A DNA stretch of 20,518 nt from Planctomycetota bacterium (GTDB lineage Bacteria; Planctomycetota; Planctomycetia; Pirellulales; Lacipirellulaceae), in contig JAKEIB010000005.1 in assembly GCA_022614705.1 (NCBI GenBank), positions 1-20,518 on the forward strand, written 5' to 3'. Positions 1 to 7,828 of the stretch are shown one piece after another. A program made the translations under genes and the position numbers. The notes under the pieces were generated by a model. The model ran no database searches. It saw nothing but the letters and a program-made list of their open reading frames with translations, and was not told where the DNA came from. Each line of letters opens with the position of its first letter. Positions within the stretch are counted from its first letter, which is position 1.

Positions 1-189
1 ACGTCGAATAGGCGCCTACGCTCATGGCGCGCGCCTTGTCCCATGATATTATGTACTTGTCCAGGCCAATGTTGCAGATTTATTGCGATGGGCCATATAT
101 CGGGGGGCGCTAAAAGTCAAGCAGGTGGTCAAAAGGTTTGCGAAATTCCACGAGAATTACGGCAATTCGGAGATCGATGTTCGCTGATG

Positions 190-216
190 AGATTCCTCGG
201 AGAACCTCGGAATGAC
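190..216 (-). repeat. Solo arm of GTCATTC-type repeat
   Basis: Read on the minus strand this stretch starts GTCATTCCGAGG and continues CCGAGGAATCT. The same order of words occurs at 20358-20381, where a full inverted repeat is present. Here no matching second arm is visible within about 100 bases, so it looks like a half copy or a decayed element. Confidence 0.6.
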
Positions 217-260
217 GTGGTGCGGCCGGCCAATGCACCCTCACCTCGGGCGCGAGCAAA

Positions 261-310
261 GGGGACAGGCACAATTTGCTGCGAAGACTCCGCAAAATGA
301 GCCAGTCCCC
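261..310. repeat. Imperfect inverted repeat, GGGGAC arms
   Basis: The left arm 261-278 (GGGGACAGGCACAATTTG) pairs with the right arm 293-310 at 15 of 18 positions, leaving a 14-base loop. It sits 6 bases beyond the stop codon of the DUF6807 gene, so it could act as a transcript-end hairpin. There is no T-run, so I call it a repeat and not a terminator. GGGGACAGGC-type repeats are, from general knowledge, widely dispersed in several bacterial phyla. Confidence 0.65.
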
Positions 311-316
311 AACGAG

Positions 317-1411
317 CTACTTGGCGGCGAACTCGTCGAATGCGGCGTTGATGCTCGTGCGGTTCGTCGTGCCGCGGTGCAGCAGCACGCGATAGCGCAG
401 CGTGAGCGAGTCGCCCTTCTTGATCGTCACCGGACCTTGGTCATTGAGCTCTGGCTTTGGGAAGTCTTGCTGGCCGAAGGGGTTGGCGGTGAACAGGCCG
501 TAGGTGCGGACGTGCCAGCGCGGCTCAGGGCGGAAGCTTTTGGGGTGGCTATAAATGGCGATGCCGAGAGTTTCACTGTGGCTGGGGTCGGTGACCCCGG
601 TTGCGGCGGCGGCAGCAGCATTTGCATTACGGCCGGGGTCAGAGACCCCAGCTACAGTCGTAACCGGCCCCGTGTAGTTGACCCATTTGGCGGGCATGCC
701 CCAGGCGGCTTCGTCGGTTTGGCCTTCGCTATTGACGATTCGGCCGCCGAGCTTGGCGTCGACGCGCATCGGGTCGGCCACGCGCACGGCGAACGTGCCT
801 TCTTTGGTGTCGCCGAACGTCACGTCGCCGTCGGTGGCTTTGATCGTAATCGTGAAGTCGATCCAGCGGTCCCTGTTGGGCCGCGTGCCGAATACAAGAA
901 CTCGCTCGTCCTCGCAAATCCGTTTGTCGCCGTCCATCCAATCGTTGCGCGTAATAATTCGTGCGGTCGAACCGGTGTTCGCGATTTCCTTGAACTCGCG
1001 ATGGGCGATGTGCGGACCGTTGTGGCCGGGGTCTGAGACCCCGGCTACAGCACGACCGGGGTCGGAGACCCCGGCTACAGAGTTGACGTTTGCCTTCCAG
1101 AAATCGGCGCCGTTAACCTTGTCGTGCGTGAACCAGATCGATTGATGGTGCGGATGGTCGTCGGTTTCCTTCTCGCCGTTGCGCGGCGGACCAACCGGCC
1201 ACGAGCGCGTCATCTGTTTGCCCGTCGGTCCGATCACGGGCCACAACGCGGGCGATTGGCCCGCCTTCATGAGATACTCCGTGAACAACTCGCCGTCTAT
1301 TTTAACCACGACTCCGCGCTCGCTACGTTCGGCTGCGACTTCGGCGCGCACCATGCCGCGAATCATGAGCAAACATCCCAGAGCTGCGAACGGAATTGAC
1401 GCGGCACGCAT
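317..1411 (-). CDS. Secreted DUF6807 (PmoA-like) protein with repeat-derived insertions
   Basis: This is a DUF6807/PmoA-type protein, a family common in planctomycetes, usually exported and of unproven function. The signature is a His-rich motif, DHPHHQSIWFTHDKVNG, followed by ADFW. I place the start at 1411, not at the longest-frame start 1456: the extra 15 codons lie in a dispersed repeat, while 1411 gives a good signal peptide (Arg2, hydrophobic stretch, VRA cleavage region near residue 23). No Shine-Dalgarno is visible for either start. Counting from 1456, residues 127-144 and 268-292 are unusual: each contains two copies of an AGVSDPG-like peptide encoded by palindromic DNA repeats. Both inserts sit between conserved blocks, probably in surface loops. 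The frame is otherwise intact to a TAG stop, so the protein may still be functional. Domain assignment is firm; biochemical role is unknown. Confidence 0.85.
   Translation of the reverse strand: MRAASIPFAALGCLLMIRGMVRAEVAAERSERGVVVKIDGELFTEYLMKAGQSPALWPVIGPTGKQMTRSWPVGPPRNGEKETDDHPHHQSIWFTHDKVNGADFWKANVNSVAGVSDPGRAVAGVSDPGHNGPHIAHREFKEIANTGSTARIITRNDWMDGDKRICEDERVLVFGTRPNRDRWIDFTITIKATDGDVTFGDTKEGTFAVRVADPMRVDAKLGGRIVNSEGQTDEAAWGMPAKWVNYTGPVTTVAGVSDPGRNANAAAAAATGVTDPSHSETLGIAIYSHPKSFRPEPRWHVRTYGLFTANPFGQQDFPKPELNDQGPVTIKKGDSLTLRYRVLLHRGTTNRTSINAAFDEFAAK
578..604 (-). repeat. REP-like hairpin inside DUF6807 gene, copy 1
   Basis: This is the most diverged copy of the CCGGGGTC family in the gene. 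The dyad arms are 582-589 and 593-600, with one G-T type mismatch and a 3-base loop. On the minus strand the foot reads GCAA in place of GTAG. It encodes ATGVTDPSH in the protein. Confidence 0.8.
630..654 (-). repeat. REP-like hairpin inside DUF6807 gene, copy 2
   Basis: The arms 632-640 and 644-652 pair with one mismatch around a 3-base loop. On the minus strand the element begins with GTAG (654-651) and encodes VAGVSDPG. It lies 51 bases, an exact number of codons, from copy 1. Confidence 0.85.
1022..1048 (-). repeat. REP-like hairpin inside DUF6807 gene, copy 3
   Basis: Perfect 10-base arms (1025-1034 and 1036-1045) flank a single central base. On the minus strand the copy begins with GTAG and is read as VAGVSDPG. 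It is in tandem with copy 4, at a spacing of 30 bases, and in the same reading frame as copies 1 and 2. Confidence 0.9.
1054..1078 (-). repeat. REP-like hairpin inside DUF6807 gene, copy 4
   Basis: Perfect 8-base arms CCGGGGTC (1056-1063) and GACCCCGG (1067-1074) flank a 3-base loop. The minus-strand foot is GTAG (1078-1075). It encodes the first VAGVSDPG of the tandem pair. Confidence 0.9.
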
Positions 1412-1420
1412 AGGAGTCTT

Positions 1421-1555
1421 AACCACGAAGGCACGAAGGACACTAAGACAAGCCATTATTTGGACAGGACTAACAGGAATCTATTTCAATCAAGAACCTG
1501 TCGATCCGGTAAGTCCTGTCAAAAGATCCATCGTGACCTTCGTGCCTTCGTGGTT
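1421..1555. repeat. Long nested inverted repeat between two genes
   Basis: The outer arms 1421-1443 and 1533-1555 are complementary at 22 of 23 positions (core ACCACGAAGGCACGAAGG). Nested inside them, GACAGGACT (1463-1471) pairs perfectly with AGTCCTGTC (1512-1520). The element fills the gap between the Gfo/Idh/MocA stop codon (1564) and the DUF6807 start (1411). It also makes a spurious 15-codon upstream extension possible for the DUF6807 frame. The transcript running from the oxidoreductase into DUF6807 would contain the whole structure. Confidence 0.85.
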
Positions 1556-1563
1556 CAAAAAAA

Positions 1564-3009
1564 TCAAGCGACTTCCGGCACGGCAAATGGCCGGCGACCT
1601 TCGCGGCGCAACAGTTCGTTGGCGGCGTCGTTGTTGGTGAATCGTTCGGTGGCCGGGTCCATTTCCAACAGTGCGCCCTGCGTGACCACTGGCTCATCGA
1701 CGTTCACCTCATTGGCCCGCAGATGGGCAAACATCCGCTCGACCGAATCGCGGAGCCGCTCGTTGGGACCGACCGACTCCAAGATTTCACGTGCCGTGCG
1801 CGGCTCGCCCAATTGATGGGAAATGTTGCCCGTATGGCACAAAGCGCTCGACAAATGGCCATCGAGCACGTCGGCAGTGAGATGGTCGCGCTTGCGCGAT
1901 CGAACGGCGTCGACAAAGTTGGCGAAATGGTTGCCGTCGCCGTGCCACGATTCGATCTCCTCGCCGTCGCGCCCGAAGGCCTGCACGAGATCGTACTGGC
2001 TCGTGGACAACACGTGGCCGTCGTCGCATTGCACGACGACACCGACCTGCGACCCACGGAGTTTGTCCATCGAGCCGCCCCAATCCGATTGCGCCGCTTT
2101 CGACCGGGGCAGGCCGCGCGTTTCGAAAATGATCGGCGCGTCGGCGTAATCGTGCAACACGACTTGCGTGTTGGCCGAGTTGCCGGCGTCCTCGTATCCG
2201 AGCCGGCCGCCGAAGCTCACGACGCGCGGCGACAGCTCCGCGGCGCCGTGAAACCAGCGGGCGATGTCCATCTGGTGGATGCCCTGGTTGCCCATGTCGC
2301 CGTTGCCCGTGTTGTAGTCCCAGTGCCAATCGTAATGCAAGTTCGGCCGATACAAGTCGACCTTCGCTGCCGGTCCGCACCACAGCTCGTAGTCGAGGTG
2401 CTTGGGGATCGCGAGCGGACGATCGATCTTGCCGATACTCGGCCGCGGTTTGTAACACGTGCCGATGATGTACTGAATCTTTCCGAGTTTGCCGCTGCGC
2501 ACAAACTCGACGGCCTGCTGAATCGAGCGATGCGATCGAGCCTGCGTTCCGCATTGGATGATGCGATTGTAGCGCTTCGACGCGTTGGCGAGCTGCCGCC
2601 CTTCCCATACGCAGTGGCTCACCGGCTTTTCGACGTACACATCCTTGCCGGCCTGCGCGGCGAGAATGCCGATCAACGAGTGCGTGTGATTCGGCGTGGC
2701 GATCGAAATGGCGTCGATGTCGTCGCGATCCAAGAGCTTGCGAAAGTCGACGACGCGATCCAGCTTTCGCCCTTCGCTCTTCTCAAATTCTTCGGCCACA
2801 TTGTTGAGCACCCTCTCATCGCAATCGCACAGTGCAACCAGATGATCCTTGAGTCCGTCGATGTGGTTCATGCCGCGACCGTTGAAGCCAACCACGGCGA
2901 TGCGGACCTGGCTGTTGACGTCGGCCCGGGCAATGCGAGGCAGCACCGCGCAAGCCGCGGCGGCGCCGGCTGCTTGCTTCAAGAACACGCGACGAGTTTG
3001 TTTGGTCAT
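1564..3009 (-). CDS. Tat-exported Gfo/Idh/MocA family oxidoreductase
   Basis: This is a predicted NAD(P)-dependent sugar or polyol dehydrogenase of the Gfo/Idh/MocA family, 481 residues, probably periplasmic. Residues 5-30 form a twin-arginine signal (RRVFLKQAAG followed by an Ala-rich stretch). The Rossmann fold begins at about residue 36 with the nucleotide loop GFNGRG (41-46). The EKP motif characteristic of the family is at 127-129, after CDCDE and TPNHTH. A GNQGIHQMDIARW block further on is typical of the planctomycete subgroup. The start is well supported by AGGAG about 7 bases upstream. It lies upstream of the DUF6807 gene on the same strand with a repeat-filled gap of about 150 bases. 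Secreted versions are abundant in planctomycetes; the substrate cannot be read from sequence. Confidence 0.93.
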   Translation of the reverse strand: MTKQTRRVFLKQAAGAAAACAVLPRIARADVNSQVRIAVVGFNGRGMNHIDGLKDHLVALCDCDERVLNNVAEEFEKSEGRKLDRVVDFRKLLDRDDIDAISIATPNHTHSLIGILAAQAGKDVYVEKPVSHCVWEGRQLANASKRYNRIIQCGTQARSHRSIQQAVEFVRSGKLGKIQYIIGTCYKPRPSIGKIDRPLAIPKHLDYELWCGPAAKVDLYRPNLHYDWHWDYNTGNGDMGNQGIHQMDIARWFHGAAELSPRVVSFGGRLGYEDAGNSANTQVVLHDYADAPIIFETRGLPRSKAAQSDWGGSMDKLRGSQVGVVVQCDDGHVLSTSQYDLVQAFGRDGEEIESWHGDGNHFANFVDAVRSRKRDHLTADVLDGHLSSALCHTGNISHQLGEPRTAREILESVGPNERLRDSVERMFAHLRANEVNVDEPVVTQGALLEMDPATERFTNNDAANELLRREGRRPFAVPEVA

Positions 3010-3039
3010 TGGAGTCTCCTAGAACTAGCGACGGCGCGA

Positions 3040-3119
3040 GTCATTCTGAGCGAAGCGGAGCGAAGAATCTCATGGGAAAGACGTGGATCCTTCGGTCGCC
3101 GAGCCTCCCTCAGGATGAC
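3040..3119. repeat. GTCATTC-type inverted repeat
   Basis: The outer arms 3040-3050 (GTCATTCTGAG) and 3109-3119 (CTCAGGATGAC) match at 10 of 11 positions. Inside, GAAGAATC is opposed by GATCCTTC. It lies upstream of the Gfo/Idh/MocA gene and belongs to the same family as 20358-20415 and the half copy at 190-216. Confidence 0.8.
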
Positions 3120-3185
3120 AGGCTGCGGGTAGGGCAATGGCTTGGTCAGGGATTGGAACCGGTGCTGGACACATTGTAACAACCG

Positions 3186-4559
3186 TTAGGTCACGTTGTC
3201 AGCAGGTGGCTCGGTGCTGCGTGGCGACGCTAATTCTATTGAAGGGCTGCCAGTTGGAGCACCGGCGTCGGGCGGGCCCGTGATCAGCCGAGCCGAACGG
3301 TCGTAAGTCACGTAATTCCAGCCCCATTGAATAAACACAAGCAGTCGATTTCGAAAGCTAACCAGGTTCATCAGATGGACAACGAGCCACAGCATCCAGG
3401 CGACAAACCCGCTGAAACGCAGTTTGCCAAAATCGGCCACGGCGGCCGAGCGGCCGATCGTTGCCATGTTGCCGAGCTCGCGATAGTGGAACGTCGGAAT
3501 CGAGCGACCGCGAAGACGATTGGTAATCAATTTCGCCACGAAGCGGCCTTGCTGAATGGCGACCGGCGCGACGCCCGGCAACGGCTGACCCGTCTGATGG
3601 GAGTAATTGGCCATGTCGCCGAGCACGAAGATTTCGGGGTGGTTCGGCAGCGACAAGTCGCGTTCGACGATAAGCCGCCCGGCACGGTCGATGGTCGCGC
3701 CGGTCGCCGCGGCCAAGCTTTTCGCCAACGGCGATGCTTCAACACCTGCGGCCCACACCACGGTCTGCGTGGGTAGCCGCTCGCTGCCGCCACCCCAATT
3801 CACGACGACGTGGTCGGCTGCGACGTCGGCCACCATCGTCCTGGTACGCACCGTGACGCCCAGTCGTTCGAGAGATCGCTGTGCCTTCTCGGAAAGATCG
3901 GACGGATACGAGCTGAGCACGCGCTCGCCGGCTTCGACCAGCACAATCTGTGCATCGGCCGGATCGATGTGCCGGAATTCGTGCTTGAGACTATGCCGCG
4001 CGATCTCAGCCAGTGCGCCGGCCATTTCCACACCCGTCGGCCCGCCGCCCACAATTACGAACGTGAGCAACATCCGGCGACGCACAATGTCCGTCTCGCG
4101 CTCGGCCAGCTCGAACGCAATAAGCAGCCGGCGGCGTATTTCCGTTGCATTCTCGATCGTTTTCAATCCGGGCGCGAGCTGTTCCCATTCGGGGTGGCCA
4201 AAGTAGCTGTAATGCGCGCCGGCGGCCACGATCAATGTGTCGTAAGTCAGCGCTGCGCCGTCGACGAGCACACGTCGCCCGGTAACGTCGATACTTTGCA
4301 CCTCGCCCAACAGCACTTCGCAATTAGCCTGCCGCTCGACAATCCATCGCAGCGGCGCGGCGATGTTCGCCGGCGACAACACGCCGGTCGCCACTTGATA
4401 CAGCAGCGGCTGAAACAAGTGAAAATTGCGCCGATCGACAAGCGTCACCTGCACGGCGGCGCGCCGCAGACGCCGGGCGGCATTCAATCCGGCAAATCCG
4501 CCACCGATAATGACAACGCGATGCAAGTGAACCGGGGACTCTGTTCTTGAAGTCGTCAC
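3186..4559 (-). CDS. ndh: Type II NADH dehydrogenase (NDH-2)
   Basis: NDH-2 is a single-subunit, non-proton-pumping NADH:quinone oxidoreductase that sits on the cytoplasmic face of the membrane. Residues 14-24 carry the FAD-binding VVIIGGGFAGL. NFHLFQPLLYQVATG (45-59) is the classic NDH-2 quinone-side motif. The NADH-binding GGGPTG is at 171-176. The flavin motif FVLGDMA is at 311-317, followed by APVAIQQG (331-338). A hydrophobic and aromatic C-terminal region at 383-418 fits the amphipathic membrane anchor. Length 457 is a little above the family norm because of a Pro/Ser-rich tail. The start is GTG at 4559 with a G-rich stretch upstream; no better in-frame ATG exists before the FAD motif. 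A gap of 272 bases filled with repeats separates it from the MFS gene upstream, so it is probably transcribed separately. Confidence 0.92.
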   Translation of the reverse strand: MTTSRTESPVHLHRVVIIGGGFAGLNAARRLRRAAVQVTLVDRRNFHLFQPLLYQVATGVLSPANIAAPLRWIVERQANCEVLLGEVQSIDVTGRRVLVDGAALTYDTLIVAAGAHYSYFGHPEWEQLAPGLKTIENATEIRRRLLIAFELAERETDIVRRRMLLTFVIVGGGPTGVEMAGALAEIARHSLKHEFRHIDPADAQIVLVEAGERVLSSYPSDLSEKAQRSLERLGVTVRTRTMVADVAADHVVVNWGGGSERLPTQTVVWAAGVEASPLAKSLAAATGATIDRAGRLIVERDLSLPNHPEIFVLGDMANYSHQTGQPLPGVAPVAIQQGRFVAKLITNRLRGRSIPTFHYRELGNMATIGRSAAVADFGKLRFSGFVAWMLWLVVHLMNLVSFRNRLLVFIQWGWNYVTYDRSARLITGPPDAGAPTGSPSIELASPRSTEPPADNVT

Positions 4560-4588
4560 TCACCCGCCCCCGTTACCCTCAGTCTTCC

Positions 4589-4779
4589 GTCCCGGAGGGA
4601 CGTCACGAAAATAGCCCAGCGATTTATCGCTGGGAAGTTTTGATGTGAACCCAGGCACGTCCCGTAGGGACGGCTGAAACTTTGGAACCCTTCAATCGTC
4701 CCTACGGGACTTGCAATGGCATCATCATTTAGTACCCAGCGATAAATCGCTGGGCTATTTTCGATTGTCCCTACGGGAC
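4589..4779. repeat. Composite nested palindrome built from two modules
   Basis: Two different palindromic words alternate here. CCCAGCGATTTATCGCTGGG occurs at 4615-4634, with its inverse copy at 4735-4754. A GTCCCGTAGGGAC-type word occurs four times (4589-4603, 4659-4672, 4698-4710, 4767-4779). The outer arms, about 45 bases each (4589-4634 against 4735-4779), are nearly complementary including the linker GAAAATAG. The inner pair is also inverted. The element fills the gap between the MFS stop codon at 4832 and the ndh start at 4559. Confidence 0.9.
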
Positions 4780-4831
4780 ACAGCTCGTTCGGACGGTAAC
4801 TGGCGGGCTGACGACAGCTCCCTGCTCGACG

Positions 4832-6226
4832 CTACTCCGGCAGCGGCTGGTCCTTCGTTTCCGGCGCGAAAGGCAGCGCCATGATGCCAATCAGGAACAC
4901 GCTGCACATTACCATAGCCGCCGGGCGCATCGGTTCGACGTAATCGCTGAATACCTCGCTACGCAGTTTTCCCAGGGCCGTCGGCCCGATGGCGGCCACA
5001 AATCGGCCCACGTTGTAACAAAACGACGTGCCCGTGCTCCGCAAGTGCGTCGGAAAGAGTTCGGGAAAATACACGGCGTACCCGCCGAACAAAGCCAATT
5101 GGCAAAAGCCCATCAGCGGTAGCATCCAAAACACGTCGCGCGGTTCGTGCAGTTTCCAGAATACTAGCAGCGTGCTCGCCATCGCGACGAGAAACGCGAT
5201 GAGAAATGCCGGCCTACGCCCGAGCTTTTGGGCAACCAGTGCGAAAGCATAGATACCAAAGAATGCGCCACCGTTGACCATTAATGAGGCGATGCCCTTC
5301 CACCAGGTAATTTGGCCGCCGATCTCAGCCGGCGACATGCCGGATTCCTGCAAAGACTTGCGAAACACCAAGTCGATAAGGTCTGGAAAAAAGAAGCCGA
5401 TGCCCCACAGACCGATCACTCCCGACGAAGCGAGGATCAGACCGACGATCGCGTTCTTCCGCCAGCGCGGATCGCCGAACAGCTCAGCGTACGAGCCGGC
5501 TTGTCGCGCCACGGCGTCCTCGTGAACCGCTCGTTCCCAGCGCTCTGGCTCCTTCAGCCGTCGGCGAATGACAATCACTAACAGCGCGGGTAGCACCCCA
5601 ATGAGAAACATGATTCGCCAGGCGTTCAGCTCCGTGCCGAACACCATGAGCTTTTCAAACGCTCCACCCTGCTCCAAGTGTCCTAGAGTCATGCTGATAA
5701 CGGCCGCGGTCATGTTGCCGACCGCAGACAGGGCTTGCAGCAGTCCGAGTGCATACGGCCGGGCCCGGGCCGGCATGACTTCGGCTACCAGCGCGACGCC
5801 GACGGCGAACTCGCCCCCGACGCCCAGCCCCGTCAAAAAGCGATACACGGCAAAATCCCAAAAACCTGTGGAGAATGCGCTGCAGCCAGTGAAGAGAGAG
5901 TAGACGAGGATGGTGAGCATCATCGTTTTGGCACGGCCGATACGGTCGCCGACGACGCCGAAAATAATGCCGCCAGTGGCCCAGCCCAGGAGGAAGATCG
6001 ACGTGGCGTAGCCGCTGTATTCGGCAATCATCCCCTTCAGGTCCTTGCCCGGTGGGGGGACGACGTCGCCCAGCAGTTGACGCATGGCGTCGATACGTGC
6101 CAACAGAAACAATTGCTGGTCCATCGTGTCGAAGAGCCAGCCCGACGCGGCCACGATCAGCACGAACCAGTGGTAGCGGTTGAGCTCACGGTACCAGCGA
6201 TACGGCGCCGCGTTGATGTCTTGCAT
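4832..6226 (-). CDS. MFS transporter (sugar/organic acid type)
   Basis: This is a 464-residue major facilitator superfamily permease with about 12 hydrophobic segments. The signature loop 2-3 motif GDRIGRAK is at 93-100. The matching second-half loop KLGRRPAF is at 334-341. RFLTGLGVGGEF (129-140) and the FPTHLRSTG block (391-399) resemble the sugar porter and aromatic-acid:H+ symporter branches. The N-terminal 20 residues are charged and cytoplasmic. The start at 6226 has only a weak AAGG upstream. It lies 13 bases downstream of another MFS gene and very probably shares its transcript. The transported substrate is not deducible; the carbohydrate genes nearby suggest a sugar or sugar acid. Confidence 0.88.
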   Translation of the reverse strand: MQDINAAPYRWYRELNRYHWFVLIVAASGWLFDTMDQQLFLLARIDAMRQLLGDVVPPPGKDLKGMIAEYSGYATSIFLLGWATGGIIFGVVGDRIGRAKTMMLTILVYSLFTGCSAFSTGFWDFAVYRFLTGLGVGGEFAVGVALVAEVMPARARPYALGLLQALSAVGNMTAAVISMTLGHLEQGGAFEKLMVFGTELNAWRIMFLIGVLPALLVIVIRRRLKEPERWERAVHEDAVARQAGSYAELFGDPRWRKNAIVGLILASSGVIGLWGIGFFFPDLIDLVFRKSLQESGMSPAEIGGQITWWKGIASLMVNGGAFFGIYAFALVAQKLGRRPAFLIAFLVAMASTLLVFWKLHEPRDVFWMLPLMGFCQLALFGGYAVYFPELFPTHLRSTGTSFCYNVGRFVAAIGPTALGKLRSEVFSDYVEPMRPAAMVMCSVFLIGIMALPFAPETKDQPLPE

Positions 6227-6239
6227 ATCTTGTGGGCCT

Positions 6240-7721
6240 TCATTCAGAAACCATGTCGTGCTTCGGCTCGGGTAAAAAGCACGACATGATGAGGTTAATC
6301 AGTATCAGCGCGAAGGCGACTCCGCCCGCGACGAGCGCCGTCTTGGCGAACGGCGTCGGACCGGCGATCAGCGGCAGCAGGGCGATGCGCTGCGTGACGT
6401 AGGCGAAAGGCGTTCCGATCATTCGGCCGCCGATGTTCGCGGCAAAACTTTCGCCGGTGCCGCGCAGGTGCGTCGGGTACACGTGCGGCAAATAATTGCC
6501 CCAAAAGCTGAATTGGGCAACCGTGAAGAAACCGGCCAGGGCAATGCCGATTCCTAACAACGAGAAGCTGATGTGATGGAACCCCGGTAGCCAGCTCATA
6601 TCGAAACTGAAGAACACGGTTTCCTGGCCGCGCGCAAATCCCCAAAACACCAGCGGAAAGACCATGAGACTCGGAATGAGGAACATTCGCAATAGCGTGC
6701 GACGGCTGGCAACGTGCGCCACGAGTAGCGCTAGCGCGAATCGACCCAAGAGACCGCCGGTCTCTTGCGCTTTGGTGTAATTTGCGATCGTCTCCTGCGT
6801 CGTTTTCGCGGCCAAGGCTTTGGCTTCTGCTTCGGGTTTGCCGCTGGTCGCCGCCTGCACTCTTTCGCGCACTTTGTCGATGCCGGGCACGATCTGCGGC
6901 AGCTGCTGAATCGCGCCGAACGCGACGCCGTAGCTGCACGCGACCATGATCGTCGTGACGATCGTGGTGCGGCGAAGGTCGGGCGAGAATACGGCGCCGA
7001 TGCTTGGCCGATGGAGCGTGCCGGCCGCGCGCTTGGCTGCCCATTTGGGCGACTCGGGCAAAAACGGCCGAATAATAATGAGAGGTATCGCGGGGATCAG
7101 CCCGCTCATCAGCGTGTAGCGCCAAATCGGCGGCTGATTGGCCGCAGGAAGATCGCCGATGATCGGGTGCAGAAACTCCGGTATCGAAAGCGCCGGCAAG
7201 TGCATCACGTACTGCGCGATGAGACCGTTCACCACGGCCACGAGCAATCCGCCGATCGACGAAAATGCCTGCGTGTAGCCCAACACCTTTTCGCGCTGCA
7301 CGCGATCGTCGAACAGCTCGGCCAGCCAGGCCACCGCGGCCACGAATTCCACGCACACGCCGATGAACGTCGTGGTGCGCAGTATGAGCAGCATGGTGAG
7401 GCTCGTCGAAAAGCCGGCGAAGAACGCCGAGAACGCGTAGAGCAGAATGCTCCAAGTCAGCACTCGTCGTCGGCCAAACCGGTCGGTCAGGTAGCCGCCG
7501 AGCAATCCGAAGATTCCGCCGCACAAAGCGGGGACGTAAAACAAGAGGCCGAACCAGAACGCGAACCCGTCGGAGCCGCGCGTCAGTCCGCCGAGCTCCA
7601 GCAGCGCCGGGCCGATCACAAGCGGCAACATCAACAGTTCGTAGATATCGAACGCGAAGCCGATCGCCGCGATGACGCACACGGTCCATTGGACGGCAGT
7701 CAAACGATCGGAGTTCGCCAT
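6240..7721 (-). CDS. MFS transporter, first of a tandem pair
   Basis: This is a 493-residue MFS permease, distantly related to the next gene, with which it forms a two-gene unit with a 13-base gap. The loop 2-3 motif LTDRFGRRR is at 78-86 and the second-half block YPTHLRGTGESF is at 415-426. An unusually hydrophilic, Ala/Lys/Glu-rich segment at about 283-318 lies in the middle, between the two six-helix halves and just after the first second-half helix. Its start is ATG 7721 with AGGCG about 9 bases upstream. A hairpin pair (7829-7881) lies between it and the upstream permease gene. Two different transporters co-expressed might handle related substrates or work as a pair; this is an inference from arrangement only. 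Confidence 0.87.
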   Translation of the reverse strand: MANSDRLTAVQWTVCVIAAIGFAFDIYELLMLPLVIGPALLELGGLTRGSDGFAFWFGLLFYVPALCGGIFGLLGGYLTDRFGRRRVLTWSILLYAFSAFFAGFSTSLTMLLILRTTTFIGVCVEFVAAVAWLAELFDDRVQREKVLGYTQAFSSIGGLLVAVVNGLIAQYVMHLPALSIPEFLHPIIGDLPAANQPPIWRYTLMSGLIPAIPLIIIRPFLPESPKWAAKRAAGTLHRPSIGAVFSPDLRRTTIVTTIMVACSYGVAFGAIQQLPQIVPGIDKVRERVQAATSGKPEAEAKALAAKTTQETIANYTKAQETGGLLGRFALALLVAHVASRRTLLRMFLIPSLMVFPLVFWGFARGQETVFFSFDMSWLPGFHHISFSLLGIGIALAGFFTVAQFSFWGNYLPHVYPTHLRGTGESFAANIGGRMIGTPFAYVTQRIALLPLIAGPTPFAKTALVAGGVAFALILINLIMSCFLPEPKHDMVSE

Positions 7722-7828
7722 GAATCGCCTGCTCGGGAGGGCGTATCGACGGCCGCGGACAGGCCCGCGGCAAAAATGCGAATCGGCATCTTAACAGAAT
7801 GCGCTGCCGCGGCGTAGGGTGTCGTCAC

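Larger units (their letters stand above)
1..316. other. Gene-poor stretch with two repeat remnants
   Basis: No open frame here looks like a real protein; the frames of 60-85 codons lack recognisable domains and a plausible ribosome binding site. What can be seen is a single arm of a GTCATTC-type repeat (190-216) and a complete imperfect inverted repeat (261-310) lying just past the stop codon of the minus-strand DUF6807 gene. The first 180 bases show nothing I can interpret. Confidence 0.6.

Noticed and set aside
43..300. 85-codon plus-strand frame
   Set aside because: It has no domain or ribosome binding site, overlaps two repeats and looks like chance in GC-rich DNA.
261..310. Rho-independent terminator for the DUF6807 gene
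   Set aside because: The stem is imperfect with a 14-base loop and no T-run follows on the minus strand.
212..1036. 274-codon plus-strand frame opposite the DUF6807 gene
   Set aside because: It is the antisense shadow of a gene with clear family motifs; composition is Val/Ala/Arg-rich with no domain.
578..1078. CRISPR-like array from the repeated hairpin units
   Set aside because: Only four units, irregular spacing, read in frame as protein, and no cas genes nearby.
1723..3132. 469-codon plus-strand frame opposite the Gfo/Idh/MocA gene
   Set aside because: Long antisense frames are common in high-GC genes; the minus-strand protein has Tat, Rossmann and EKP motifs.
6295..7773. 492-codon minus-strand frame overlapping the first MFS gene in another frame
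   Set aside because: Arg/His/Ala-rich with no hydrophobic pattern; the overlapping frame has full MFS motifs.
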